DNA of 64,000 nucleotides from Proteles cristata cristata (GCA_017311185.1 JAESUZ010002880.1:1-64000), one strand, 5' to 3'; positions 43,428-53,269 are shown, counted from the stretch's first letter. The notes: a model not told the origin generated them from the sequence alone. A program made the numbers and translations.

Positions 43428-43775
43428 CATGTCTCCATTCACCAGACAGATGGACGCAGTTAGCATTTTCTTCTAATTCAGTCAAATCTTTCCATTCGTT
43501 GCTGGATTTGGTCTTCACCGTTTATATTAACGATCAGTACTGTTACGGCCAGATTCAGATGAAGTCTTTTATTGGGCATTTCAGATACAAATTAATGCAT
43601 GGAAAGTGGGTTTCGGATTGACCTTTGGAGTGCCCATTTTGAATTCTACTGGTGGTATCTCAAATGGCATTAATAATTATGTATTGGCTGGAACAAGAGG
43701 AAAATGGATATTTGATTCTCCACTTTGTGGATTGGCCCACACTGGTGTTCATGGCAGTTGCTAACCTTCTTCTTC
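43428..43775. promoter_or_regulatory. Candidate conserved non-coding element
   Basis: AT-rich, repeat-free: TCAGATACAAATTAATGCATG, GCATTAATAATTATGTATTGG, TTGATTCTCCACTTTGTGG. Several TAAT/ATTA cores within 200 bp. Conservation inferred only. Confidence 0.3.
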
Positions 43776-43980
43776 TTTTTCGTTTATTTATTTATCTTGA
43801 GAGACAGAGAAAGAGAGCAAGAGAGACAGAGAGAGAGGGAGAGAGAGAGAGAGAATCCCAAGCAGGCTCTGCACTGTCAGCGCAGAGCCTGATGTGGGGG
43901 TCGGACTCACAAACCGTGAGAACGTGACCTGAGCCGAAATCAAGAGTCAGACGCTCAACCAACTGAGCCACTCAGGCGCC
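43776..43980 (-). mobile_element. Felid SINE
   Basis: Minus-strand copy. Tail TTTATTTATTTATCTTGAG, (GA)n run at 43808-43855, end GCCACTCAGGCGCC at 43980. Confidence 0.92.
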
Positions 43981-44642
43981 TGGAGTCACTATGCTTCTGA
44001 AAAGGGATATTGATGAAGCACACGTAGGCTGGTGTGAACAGATGATAAAAGAGAGCTCTACACTCTTTCCTAGGAGGAGATACTAAGGGAAATTGATCTG
44101 AGATCTCTTGGAAGCAGGGGTAATGGAGACGGGCATGCGAGTTAGCGTCAAGGACCTGAAATGCCGTGGAGCAGAACAATGATTGAGCTTGCGTTTTAGG
44201 TGAGAGCTGAACGCAAGCATGTTCTGGCATATTAGAACCAAGATTCCATCAGTCGAAAGTAGTCAACCGTGAAATGGGCAGCAGGACCGGGAAGTGCCCT
44301 TTCCTGGAGATGGCTGACAGCCCCTAACACAGCCTGTCCTAGAAAAGGATCAAACCGCTGTTGTTTGGCCCCAAATGTCCAGCGCATTCTGTCCAGAGTT
44401 GAACGGATTTGTGTTCCTCCCTCATCTGCCCAAGGTGCAGAACCAGGATTTCCAAGCCCGGGTTCTAGGGTAAGGGCTTCACTCTGGTATCAGAAGTTCT
44501 GTTTGAAATTGTTTTTAAAAATGTAGCTAAGTCAGTTTAGTAATTTAGCATAAAGGGATTTGGGAGGGATTTAGCAAGACACACAACGCACACAGAGTGA
44601 GAAGCAGAATACCTCAAGTGTGGTTCAAGGATAGAATTTTTC
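43981..44642. other. Unique sequence, no gene seen
   Basis: Nothing recognised. Two open frames of 85-91 codons have no domain. Confidence 0.4.
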
Positions 44643-44864
44643 AGGGGTGCCTGGTGGCTCAGTAGGTGAGGCATCTGACACGGTGTTGGCCGAGGTCATG
44701 ATCTCACAGTTGAGAGATCGAGCCCCGAGCTGGGCTCTGGGCTGGGCGTGGAGCCTGCTTTAGATTCTCTTTCTCTCTCTCTGACCCTTCTCCACTCATG
44801 CTTACACCCTTGCTACTGTCTCTCTTTCTCTCTCAAAAATAAATAAATAAACATTAAAAAAAAA
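44643..44864 (+). mobile_element. Felid SINE, older copy
   Basis: Head AGGGGTGCCTGGTGGCTCAG lacks one G of the usual GGGTGGC. The B-box region is damaged (GAGATCGAGCCCC). Tail AAATAAATAAATAAACATTA then A9. Confidence 0.88.
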
Positions 44865-45349
44865 TGTCCCAAACACGAGCCAGGCCCTTAGCTCTCCAGC
44901 GTGGGAGATTCTTTTAGCACCCCATAATGTTCTACATAGAAATAATGTAATAAGCAAAAGGGGACTCATTGATCATGCTGTGGCATTAAAAAGAGCTAGC
45001 AGTTGGCCAGACGGACTGATTCTCTGCGATTTGCATGTTATCAAGAAGCCGTGGGCTTGCTGACATTCTTCATAAAACCTCCGATGGTGATACACTTTGG
45101 ATGTCCCAGTTTTCATTAATAAAGAGATTGCGGAAAGGCTCTCTGAGTAGATCCCTCGTTCACACGACAAATATTTACTGAGAGCCTGTTGCAAGCAAGG
45201 CACTGGCAAAAGCTATGGTTCTTTATATCTTTTCAGGATTTGGGCTGTTTTTCATGTTGAGGATTTCTTTCTCTGACAAATATATGTGGGGTATCAGCTC
45301 TGTGTAAGACACTGTGCCGGGCGGAGTATGACAGGAGACGCAGTGCGGG
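44865..45349. other. Mostly unique; faint ancient repeat
   Basis: 'CACACGACAAATATTTACTG' then AGAGCCTG at 45160-45190 and 'ATGTGGGGTATCAGCTCTGT' then GTAAGACACTGTGCCGGGC at 45283-45323 resemble old mammal-wide repeats. Confidence 0.4.
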
Positions 45350-45491
45350 GTAAGTGGCTAAGAATACAGATTTTGCAGTCAGACTCTCTGGATTTTAGCC
45401 TTACCTTCTCTGAGCCTTTGTGGGAATGTTCCCTGGGAAAGTTCCATAACCTCCCTTGGCCTCAGTGTATCTACCTCTAAAATGGGGACAA
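45350..45491 (+). mobile_element. MIR, sense
   Basis: 'GGCTAAGAATACAGATTTTG' then CAGTCAGACTCTCTGG, CTCTGAGCCTTTGTGGG, 'CTCCCTTGGCCTCAGTGTAT' and CTAAAATGGGGA follow MIR order. The next SINE inserted at its end. Confidence 0.75.
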
Positions 45492-45710
45492 GGGTATGCC
45501 TGGGGGGCTCAGTCAGTTGAGCGTCCTACTTTGGCTCTGGTCATGGGCTCATGGGTTGCGAGTTCGAGCCCTGCATCCGGCTTTGTGCTGACAGCTCAGA
45601 GCCGGGAGCCCGCTTCGGATACTGTGTCTCCCTCCCTCTCTGCCCCCTCCCCTGCTCACATTCTGTCTCTCTCTCTTTAAAAGATAAGTAAAACATTAAA
45701 GAAAACCCTT
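45492..45710 (+). mobile_element. Felid SINE, left arm of an inverted pair
   Basis: Head GGTATGCCTGGGGGGCTCAG, GAGTTCGAGCCCTGCATCCGG. TSD TAAAATGGGG at about 45478 and 45711-45720, the first copy lying in MIR sequence. Confidence 0.92.
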
Positions 45711-45788
45711 TAAAATGGGGGCTGGTATTACCCCCCCCCAACAAAGGACGGTCATAATGATCGAGGGAGTCTGTGTGTGAAGCTCTTA

Positions 45789-46009
45789 TTTTTTTAAAAA
45801 TATTTTTAAATGTTTTATTTATTTCTGAGAGAGAGAGAGACAGCATAAGCAGGGGAGGGTCAGAGAGAGGGAGATACAGAATCTGAAGCAGGCTCCAGGC
45901 TCTGAGCTGTGAGCACAGAGCCCGATGCGGGGCTCGAACCCCATGAACCATGAGATCACGATTTGGGCTGAAGTTGGACGCTTAACCGACTGAGCCCCCA
46001 AGGTGCCCC
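45789..46009 (-). mobile_element. Felid SINE, right arm of an inverted pair
   Basis: Reversed tail ATTTTTTTAAAAATATTTTT, end GAGCCCCCAAGGTGCCCC. TSD TGTGTGTGAAGCTCTTA (17 bp) at 45772-45788 and 46011-46027. Confidence 0.96.
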
Positions 46010-46109
46010 ATGTGTGTGAAGCTCTTAGACTGGAGTCTGGTACATGATAATACAGTTTACAAATCTGATACTGTTACTTTGCTGAGCTATTAAAGATGCC
46101 GTGTTATCC

Positions 46110-46310
46110 CTATAACCTTCATTTGTATGGCAGTTTATACATTAGCCCCACAAGCATCCTTTTGATCCTCACGATTGTAAGGTCTGGGGCAGGTAGGTCA
46201 GTCTTACCATATGCTTTTTACAGTTGAAGGAGTGAAATGCAGATTGGGTAAACGGCTTGCCCTTGGGCCCCTGGAACGAAAGGCTTCAATCCACTCAGTG
46301 CAATACCTTT
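46110..46310 (-). mobile_element. MIR
   Basis: 'TGGCAGTTTATACATTAGCC' then AAGCATCCTTTTGATCCTCACG, and 'TACAGTTGAAGGAGTGAAAT' then GGTAAACGGCTTGCCC match antisense MIR core order. Confidence 0.6.
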
Positions 46311-46323
46311 CCCGCTCGTCTTT

Positions 46324-46329
46324 TATTTA

Positions 46330-46360
<31 letters not shown>
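46324..46360. repeat. (TTTA)n expansion of a SINE A-tail
   Basis: TTTATTTA units at the reversed tail of the SINE that follows, continuous with its poly(T). Confidence 0.9.
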
Positions 46361-46570
46361 TTAATGTTTTATTTATTTCTAGGAGAGAGAGAGAGAGATG
46401 GTGTGAGCAGGGGAGGGTCAGAGAGAGAGGGAGTCACAGACTGAAACAGGCTCCAGGCTCTGAGCTGGCAGTCAGCACAGAGCCCGTCGCGGGGCCCAAA
46501 CCCACGAACTACGAGATCATGACCTAAGCGAAAGTCGGACGCTTAACCGACTAAGCCACCCAGGCGCCCC
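46350..46570 (-). mobile_element. Felid SINE, full length, young type
   Basis: CTAGGAGAGAG tail junction, GGCAGTCAGCACAGAGCCCG, GCGAAAGTCGG, end CACCCAGGCGCCCC. TSD CCCGCTCGTCTTTTA at 46311-46325 and 46574-46588. Confidence 0.95.
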
Positions 46571-46588
46571 ATCCCCGCTCGTCTTTTA

Positions 46589-47424
46589 GAATTGAGGCCA
46601 CATGACGGGTCATCCCCTCCTGGGTGGGTCCTGGCTGTGAGACAAGGCACCAGGTTCAGCCCCGCTCTATTTGACAGCAGAGCCAACAGGCCCGGCTTTC
46701 TGAAGCAGTTTTCCCCGAAGGGTGATCTGTCTCTAGAACAGTTCTCCTGTTTATCTGGGGACCTTGGAGCAAAGGAAGAGGCATCACGAGCAGCAGAGCT
46801 GGCGCAGAGCAGAGTGGATGCGGCCACATTCTCTACTTCGTACCTCCGGGCAGGCCATCCAGCAATATCTCTTGTGCGAGAAGTATTTTAAATGTACAAC
46901 TCAGGGCTTTGGTGCAGTGACCTTGGAGGATTCAAGGGACCCACCGAGAGCTCATGAGAACAGCAGCGGATTCTCTGAACAAATTAAGAAAGGGACATTT
47001 AACAGGAAAGGAAGTCATGTTCCCCTAATGCTCAAACACAGGAGTTCCGGAAGCTCCCTTACTCCTGGGCGCAGGAGGCTGTGAGCGGAAGTGGGTTAGC
47101 CTGGGGGAGAGGGGGGCTCTGGGGTCTGGGGAGGGACGAACCCAGAGCTGGATGTACCTGGGAGGGCAGAGCTGGGGTCGGTACAGAGGAGGTTGCAGGC
47201 GGCTCTGTCATCTCGGGGCTGAGCGGCAATGCCTTCCAAGGCTCGCCGTGTGCAGTGGACTTCTGGAAAACCCAGGGGACGGAAACACAGTATCAGGTGC
47301 CTCGGCACCTCACACAGCATCAAGGGATGCCATGTGGGAGTGGGCAGCAGACCTAGAAGTCCAGAGCTTAGTATTGGGTAGAGATTTCCAAGAATCCTGT
47401 AGAATTCTTTAACCTAACTGTAGG
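46589..47424. other. Unique sequence, no gene seen
   Basis: G-rich region at 47090-47140. Frames up to 106 codons without domains. Confidence 0.4.
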
Positions 47425-47800
47425 TGTGGTGTTTAATTTTCTGTGTCTGGCTGGGCTATGAGACCTGGTTGTTTGATCAAATGCCCGTCTAGATGCAGTG
47501 GGGAAGGCACTTTTTGGACGAGATTAACACTTAAATCAGTAGACTTTGACTAAAGCAGATTAGTCTCTGTAATGTGGGTGGGCCTCACCTAATCAGTTGA
47601 AGGCTTGAAGAGTAAAGCCTGAGGTTTCCTGAAAAAAGAAGGCAATTCCCTCTCAAGACTGCAACAGAGAAACCCCGCCCGCGTTTCCTGCCCGTTGCCT
47701 CTCCTGCCAACATCTAACATCAGCTCTGACCTGAATTTCCAGTGCGCAGAGTCTGCACTTACCAGGCCCAATAAACATAGAAGCCAAATTCTTAAAATAA
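47425..47800 (+). mobile_element. Old LTR-like repeat, copy 2 of 3
   Basis: Same family as 40835-41285: GTTTAATTTTCTGTGTCTGGC, 'TAATGTGGGTGGGCCTCACC' then TAATCAGTTGAAGGC, 'AAAGAAGGCAATTCCCTCTC', AATAAATCTCTCTCT near the end. A CT microsatellite continues from its end. Confidence 0.65.
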
Positions 47801-47872
47801 ATCTCTCTCTCTCCTTCTCTCTCTCTCTCCCTCTCTCATCTATATGTACCTCTATCTCTCATATATATTGCA
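47801..47872. repeat. (CT)n/(TATC)-like microsatellite
   Basis: CTCTCTCTCC units, then ATCTATATGTACC and CTCATATATATTG. It extends the 3' end of the LTR-like repeat. Confidence 0.9.
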
Positions 47873-47924
47873 TTTTAGTTGAGGAGACAGACATTCCAAA
47901 GCTCCATAAAGAAAATAAAGCCCA

Positions 47925-48137
47925 CGGACGCCTGGGCGCCCCAGTGGGTTAAGCATCCAACTCTCGGTTTTGGCTCAGGTCACAATCTCCTGGATCATGA
48001 GTTCGAATCCCTCATCAGGCTCTATGCCGACAGTGTGGAGCTTGTTTGGGATTCTCTCTCTCTCTGCTCCTCCCCTGCTCGTGCTGGCGTGCACACTCTC
48101 TCTCTCTTAAATAAGCAAAACAAACAAACAAACAAAA
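47925..48137 (+). mobile_element. Felid SINE, older copy
   Basis: Head CGGACGCCTGGGCGCCCCAG shows changes in the A-box region. Tail AACAAACAAACAAACAAAAT is an AAAC expansion. No clear TSD. Confidence 0.88.
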
Positions 48138-48169
48138 TACAGTGATATGAAAGCAACGGCTTGTGGCCA

Positions 48170-48325
48170 GGACTACCTCAAGGAGGTTGGTCAGGGAAGG
48201 CTTCTTGAGGAGATGACATGTGGCTGAGAATGAAAATTGGATCCAGCTGGGTGAAGGCCAATGGGAAGAGCACTGCAGAAGGAGTGCAAGTGCAAAGGTC
48301 CTGTGGTGGGCAGAGACATTGATAG
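48170..48325 (+). mobile_element. Ancient mammal-wide repeat
   Basis: 'GGTCAGGGAAGGCTTCTTGA' then GGAGATGACATGTGGCTGAG, 'AGTGCAAGTGCAAAGGTCCT' then GTGGTGGG. Same old family as 32560-32930 and 14480-14595. Confidence 0.6.
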
Positions 48326-48334
48326 TTCTTCCAT

Positions 48335-48530
48335 GCCAGGTGGGATGCTAGCTGCTCTCCGAATGTCATGTCTCATCCCCACGGCAGCCCTGCAAGTCAT
48401 TATCCTCATTGTACTGACAACAACAGTGAGGTGGAGAGAGGGGAGTTACCGTCTCAGGGTGACTCAGGGCAAACCCATGGCAGGTCCCGGATAGAAACGC
48501 AACCCTGTGGCCTTCAGACCCCACACTTCA
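48335..48530 (-). mobile_element. MIR
   Basis: 'CATTATCCTCATTGTACTGA' then CAACAACAGTGAGGTGGAGAG, and CTCAGGGCAAACCCATGG, 'GGTCCCGGATAGAAACGCAA' match antisense MIR from core to tRNA-like end. Confidence 0.65.
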
Positions 48531-48945
48531 TTGAGATGTTCCCAGTTGCCGTGAGGAGTTAACCAGACTCAGGGCCAGCGTTCTCGTGCCTCATGAACAC
48601 GAGTGGGTTCCCAGACCCTGGAGAGTCCCACCTCCTTGTTGACCTTGAGCTGAGTGGCATTTCAGGACCCTGATAGGGGACCACATTTGCATTGCGACCT
48701 GCCAGCCACTGGGGACCTCAGGCTGCCCTTCATGTCTGACCCAGAACGAGGACCAAGCAGCGATCTTTCCTTTCCCCAAGCTGAACTTGAACTGGTACGG
48801 GGAGGAAGATGTACGATTTAGAGGAAGGGAGCGGGGAGGGGCGGGTCTGCAAGGCGACATGCAGGGGAAGGGCGAAGAGAGAAAGGAGAAGGAGTAAAGC
48901 CCGGTAGGCAGGCCGTGGTCTCAGCCTTCAAAACCCCGTTGCTTC
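48531..48945. other. Unique sequence, no gene seen
   Basis: No repeat recognised. Confidence 0.4.
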
Positions 48946-49430
48946 TCTGATTGATACTTTTCAATTATTCCTTCCCATTTCACTGACATTTGAAATGCTA
49001 TTTTTTTTCGGCGCGATAACTTCACGTGCATAAGCTCCCACAGTCCTGGTAACCCTGTTTAGCTGTACTGGTAAATTGGTTCCTTGTACAGCATAATGGC
49101 ATTGACAGCCTTTTGCTAGGGAAATGAGTTCTCCAGTGGGACATGCCGATGATAAGACGTCCGGTTTTGAAATTGTATTTCTCTGTATCAGAATTAAATC
49201 TGGACTTTATATTTCTGGGCTGCTATGCTCAGAGCTGGCCCCTATACAGTAACCCCGAGACTGACAAGCAGGGCTTACATAGGGACTCTTTCGCTTAAAT
49301 TGGATCTGTGCTTTTATGCCCTCTCCTATTATTAGCTATTAAAATCTCTCAAACTGCACCCACCTCAACACCCCTTCTTTCTTCTCTTCTTCTTATTCTT
49401 CATCGTGGTCGCCCCCCACCCCACCTTTTT
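48946..49430. promoter_or_regulatory. Candidate conserved non-coding element
   Basis: Repeat-free. TTTTTTTTCGGCGCGATAAC near 49001-49020 is E2F-like. 49060-49375 is AT-rich with GTCCGGTTTTGAAATTG, CTTAAATTGGATC and TATTATTAGCTATTAAAATC. Conservation inferred. Confidence 0.35.
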
Positions 49431-49870
49431 AAATAACGATAGGGTTTTCCGAATCTGAAGCCCAGACAACGAACCGCAGAGTGGGAGAGAGAGGATTTCT
49501 CATGTCGGAGGCAATAATTCCCATCCCGAGGCTGAAAGGTGTAAAATTAACGCAAACTTAGTAAAATGCAGTATTGATTTTCTGTGATTCATAGGGGGAT
49601 CTGCTTTTCATTACAATAAGGGGTCAGCGCTGAGCATATAATACGAGGGGGCTGAAAGGCTTTTGTGTGAATGACTCTTTTGCGAATGGAAAAGGGGGGG
49701 TCCTCTTTAGATGCTGTCCATACACTCGACTCATGCTCTCCCTTCCTTTCCACTTGGCACTTACAGGCCTGTCTGTTCCCCCCAAGCCCTTGAACCCCCA
49801 CCCAGGACAGGAATAGCTCAAGACCGAAGCAAGGCCCCCCCGCCCCCCACACTTTTCATCTGCCTGGGTT
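49431..49870. other. Repeat-poor sequence
   Basis: AT-rich part 49540-49680 then C-rich (CCCCCCCGCCCCCCAC at 49836-49851). No gene. Probably belongs to the same repeat-poor block. Confidence 0.3.
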
Positions 49871-50085
49871 CTTAGCCATGTTTCAGTGTGTTTGCCTGGT
49901 TAATGTTCTTATTAACATGCCATCACCCAGCTGAATAAAGGCAGTGGCTTGGAGGGTATTGGCACACGCAATAATGTCATTTTAAACTGAGCATTAATTT
50001 ACCTTTAAAATAATAATTAAAAACCACAAAATGATCAGCTGCATCCAGGGAAGGGTTCTTTTCCTCTGCTTGTGTTCCGTGAAGA
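49871..50085. promoter_or_regulatory. Candidate conserved non-coding element
   Basis: 'GGTTAATGTTCTTATTAACA' is a near-palindrome (HNF1-like half-sites GTTAAT/ATTAAC, 49898-49917), followed by 'CTGAATAAAGGCAGTGGCTT', AATAATGTCATTTTAAACTG, CATTAATTTACC and AAATAATAATTAAAAACC. Strong homeodomain-type density. Conservation inferred. Confidence 0.4.
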
Positions 50086-50500
50086 TCCAAGAACTCTCTC
50101 TTGATCCCTTGACCCCCTAGTTTGAAGTCTTTGGGTTCCCGGCTGCCCCTTCTTCCCGGACGACTTCATTATTGCCACTTGAACGAGGTGGGGTGGTCCT
50201 GAGAAATCTAAACATCCTCCACGAGTTCAGTTTAACGCTGTGGAGATCCGATCCCCCAGCAGGCGGCGTGGGGTTGTTCTCGTGGAAATGATGGTCAAGG
50301 CGTGGCACCTAGAAACATCACTGCAGGGGCAACTGCTCAGGGCTGACCTTGGACTGATTCCCTGCTGAGAGGTGAGGGCAGCCCAGCTTCTGGAGCCGCC
50401 TCGGCCCCTCCGGGAGTGCAGGTCGCTTCGGAAGCGGACCCGTTTGGAGGCACGCGCCTCCCCTTCAGCAGGGACCTGGAAGAGATGCTGCAGTTGGACC
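50086..50500. other. Repeat-poor sequence with a CpG cluster
   Basis: 50395-50460 holds about ten CpGs (GGTCGCTTCGGAAGCGGACC and GGCACGCGCC). 'CCCCCAGCAGGCGGCGTGGG' at about 50253-50272 is one mismatch from a CTCF core. No gene. Confidence 0.35.
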
Positions 50501-50835
50501 AGAATGTAACTTTATAGCTTGTGCGTTTCCTAAATGTCATTAATAGTCAGGAACGCTGAATACAGAAGGGCAAGTTAAATCCTGTCATTGAAACAGCAAA
50601 CAGCTTTAGTCAAATGTATTGGCAAAGGATTAAAAATGCATCAAGCATGTATTTGTCTTCTCTATGGGAAGCCCTTATTAATAGTCTGAAGAGTGGAAAG
50701 CTTTGCCCTTATACAATCAGCACTGTAGTCGTTTCTTTAAAAATATGTTTTAATGTGTGAAATTGCAGGATGCCAACGTTGCCATTAAAACCCCTCTCCA
50801 GTTCCAATAATTTCTCCACTTACATTCCTCCCCCT
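50501..50835. promoter_or_regulatory. Candidate conserved non-coding element
   Basis: 'AAATGTCATTAATAGTCAGG', GTATTGGCAAAGGATTAAAAATGC, 'GAAGCCCTTATTAATAGTCT', 'TGCCATTAAAACCCCTCTCC'. TTAATAGTC occurs twice (50539 and about 50676). AT-rich, repeat-free. Conservation inferred. Confidence 0.4.
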
Positions 50836-51079
50836 TCCCACCAACCTCCCTTCCCCCCCTCCCCCTTTTTTTAAATTCGACTTCTTCCAAAGCATATTTC
50901 CAAGTGGTCGGAGCAGGCATGGAGGGTTATCGGGAAGCAAGCACACAGCTCCTGCTTCCCGTTCTGCGGGCCGGGGCCTCAGAGTGGGGCACTCCTGCCG
51001 CCGAGTGCAAGAATGCCTTCCCTTCTGGGGGAATTTAGGCTCCAATGTTTGTAGCAGAGAAAGCACGATCCGTCCCATC

Positions 51080-51235
51080 TCTGTCTTATTACTTGGGCAC
51101 CTACTGCACACCGGAATGTGTGTGTGATGGTTCTGCTTATTTCTTTCAACTCCGGTATTGATGCGGTCACAGAGGTGAGGCAGCATGCCCAAGGTCAAGG
51201 GTGAATGTGCATCAGAGCCCAGCTTGGGTCTATTG
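51080..51235 (-). mobile_element. MIR fragment
   Basis: 'TTACTTGGGCACCTACTGCA' then CACCGGAATGTG, 'ACAGAGGTGAGGCAGCATGC' then CCAAGGTCAAGGG follow antisense MIR. Confidence 0.6.
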
Positions 51236-51248
51236 GATGTCTCAGCTG

Positions 51249-51415
51249 CTTTTCCTCCTCTCCCTTCCCCTCCCTTCCTCTCCCCTCCTCTCCCCTCCTT
51301 TCTCTTCCCTCCCCTCCCCTCCCTTTCCTCTTTCCCTCCCCCTTCCCTTCCTTCCCCCTCCCCTCCTCTCCCTCCCTCTCCTTCCCCCTCTTCCCTCCCC
51401 CTCCCTCCCTTCCCT
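51249..51415. repeat. 167-nt uninterrupted polypyrimidine tract
   Basis: Every base from 51249 to 51415 on the plus strand is C or T, as irregular CCTCC, CCCTT, TCTCC units. The minus strand is pure purine. It ends 16 nt before TTTCCTGTTGCAG (51423-51434), a good-looking 3' splice-site string. Open frames across it (up to 181 codons) are S/P-rich low complexity and not supported. Confidence 0.95.
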
Positions 51416-51439
51416 GCCTTCTTTCCTGTTGCAGCTCCG

Positions 51440-51530
51440 TCTAGTTATTCAACAGACATTTTTCTGAGCACCTATTGTGTGCCAGCGTCCAAAACAAACG
51501 AGACACAGCGTCTGCCTTCAGACACCCAAC
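51440..51530 (+). mobile_element. Ancient mammal-wide repeat fragment
   Basis: 'TATTCAACAGACATTTTTCT' then GAGCACCTATTGTGTGCCAGC resembles the old repeat with this standard opening. Confidence 0.55.
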
Positions 51531-51839
51531 TTCTTTTCCATGCACATGACCCCAGGAAACCTGGGGCAGGCTGTGGGTCTCCACCCCAGTCCTTTTCCAG
51601 ACCCGCACGCTGCAACACTGTTGACCCGTGGAGAAATGCGAAGTGCGTGAAAAAAAATCACCCCTCACTCCTGCCTTTCTTGAATTTCTACCAGTTCCCA
51701 GGGCAATGGGTGGCAGCCACAACAGCTTAGAGATCCCCCTCCTGGCTCCTTCCGCCTTGTGTTTTAGATTCAGCGCTCACATCCTATATTGTCAACACTT
51801 GCGCTCACAGACTAGTATTGTCGCACGCACACACACACT

Positions 51840-52200
51840 CATGGAAAAATAAATCAATGCAATTTGAATTTCTCTTCCCCAGCCCAGTCTTTGGTAAATT
51901 GTTGTGGAGAGCTATTGATCTCTTATTGCGATGTGATTTTTAAACAGCGTTAAGGTAAACATAGTCTCATTGTGTTCATCTTACTGGATAACACTTATCC
52001 AGACAAAAGGAGGCACAGAGCGCTGGGGCTACTCAGCTTACCTTCAGGAAAGATACAGTGAATCACCTCCAATAAAAACAAAGCCAAACAAAAAGCTCTC
52101 CATGCTGAACGGACGGGAAATTGCTCTCTTGTCACTAATTTTGATTGAATTGAGTCGACAGTCTCTGAACTGTTCACTGATACAACAATAGAAAACGTTT
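51840..52200. promoter_or_regulatory. Candidate conserved non-coding element
   Basis: Repeat-free: AAATCAATGCAATTTGAATTTC, GAGCTATTGATCTCTTATTGCG, TTACTGGATAACACTTATCC, 'CACTAATTTTGATTGAATTG'. Many homeobox and GATA-like (TTATCC/GGATAA) strings. The 73-codon frame at 51970-52191 has no domain. Conservation inferred. Confidence 0.35.
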
Positions 52201-52424
52201 AACTATTTCTTACACTTTTACACATAGAAAGCAGGTGTTCAGAGAGTCACTGGGACATGTGTGTTCAAGGCTCAGATCCATCGCAGATGACAGATTGCCT
52301 GGGACTTGGGTCCTGGGACTCGAGGAAGTGAGATGCTCTCCAGAGAGTGCCCACAGTCACTGCCCGAGCAGATTTGGTCATCGCCCAGGGGCGGCGGACT
52401 GGGGCCCCGAGGCAGCGATGTTAG

Positions 52425-52560
52425 CGACCACGCTAGCTGACAGTTATCAAGGGCTTTCTATACAGTGTGATATGGATCATTTCATTAAATCCTCACGACA
52501 TCACCATGAGGGCACTGCCTTAACGACCCCCAGGTTTTTACAGGAGGCAGAACTCAGCCG
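52425..52560 (-). mobile_element. MIR fragment
   Basis: 'GATCATTTCATTAAATCCTC' then ACGACATCACCATGAGGGCACTG, and TTTTTACAGGAGGCAGAACTC match antisense MIR core. Confidence 0.6.
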
Positions 52561-52674
52561 TTGCCATACCTGGTTAAGGACCAGTCTTGGGCCAAGAGAA
52601 AGGAAACTTCTATTCTGATGGTGGTTTCACTGAGAGACTTGCCTCCAGTTCCCACCTCCTACTTACCAAAATTG

Positions 52675-53040
52675 AAATTAGTCAGGGTTCTCCAGAGAAA
52701 CAAACAATGGGATGAATCAGTACATGTATTGGGCAGGCTAGCTGGCTGCAGACCCAGAGAAGAACGAATGTTGCAGCTCAAGGCTGAAAGCCATCTGCTG
52801 GCAGAATTCCTTCTTGCTCAGGGGAGCTCAGTCTTCTAAGATCTAAGACCTTCACCTGATTAGATGAGGCCCATCCACATTATGAAGGATAATTCTGCTT
52901 TACTCAAAGTCTGCTGATTTAAATCTTACTCCCAATTAAAAAAGCACCTTCAAAGCAACATCTAGGCTAGTATTGGACCAAATCTCTGGATACCATGGCC
53001 AAGCCATAAAATTAACATGTAAAATTAACCGTCACACAAT
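52675..53040 (-). mobile_element. Old LTR-like repeat, copy 3 of 3
   Basis: Antisense of the family at 40835 and 47425: 'TTAGTCAGGGTTCTCCAGAG' then AAACAAACAATGGGATGAATC, 'GATTAGATGAGGCCCATCCA', 'CTTTACTCAAAGTCTGCTGA' then TTTAAATCTTACTCCC, and AAAATTAACCGTCACAC at its end. Confidence 0.65.
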
Positions 53041-53260
53041 TTGTTCACCTAGAAGTCAACTTGACATCTATGCCCATCTCCTTAAACCATGCATAATCCT
53101 CACATAAAGACAATAACAGGGTCACGCTCACACCTAACACAATATACCATCTCACGCACAACCGAGAAAACATATTAACCCTTTCCCCAGGACAGGATGC
53201 AAGTCCTTGGGTGACCTTTACTGCCCTTTGCTTTCTTGCCATTTGAATACCGCAAAGCAA
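53041..53260. other. Possible extension of the LTR-like element
   Basis: 'CACCTAGAAGTCAACTTGAC' then ATCTATGCCCATCTCC continues directly from the LTR-like end and may be its internal sequence or a separate old repeat. No gene supported. Confidence 0.3.
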
Positions 53261-53269
53261 AGCTAGTGA

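Noticed and set aside
51185..51730. 181-codon S/P-rich frame
   Set aside because: Produced by the pure pyrimidine tract, which has no stop codons in any plus-strand frame.
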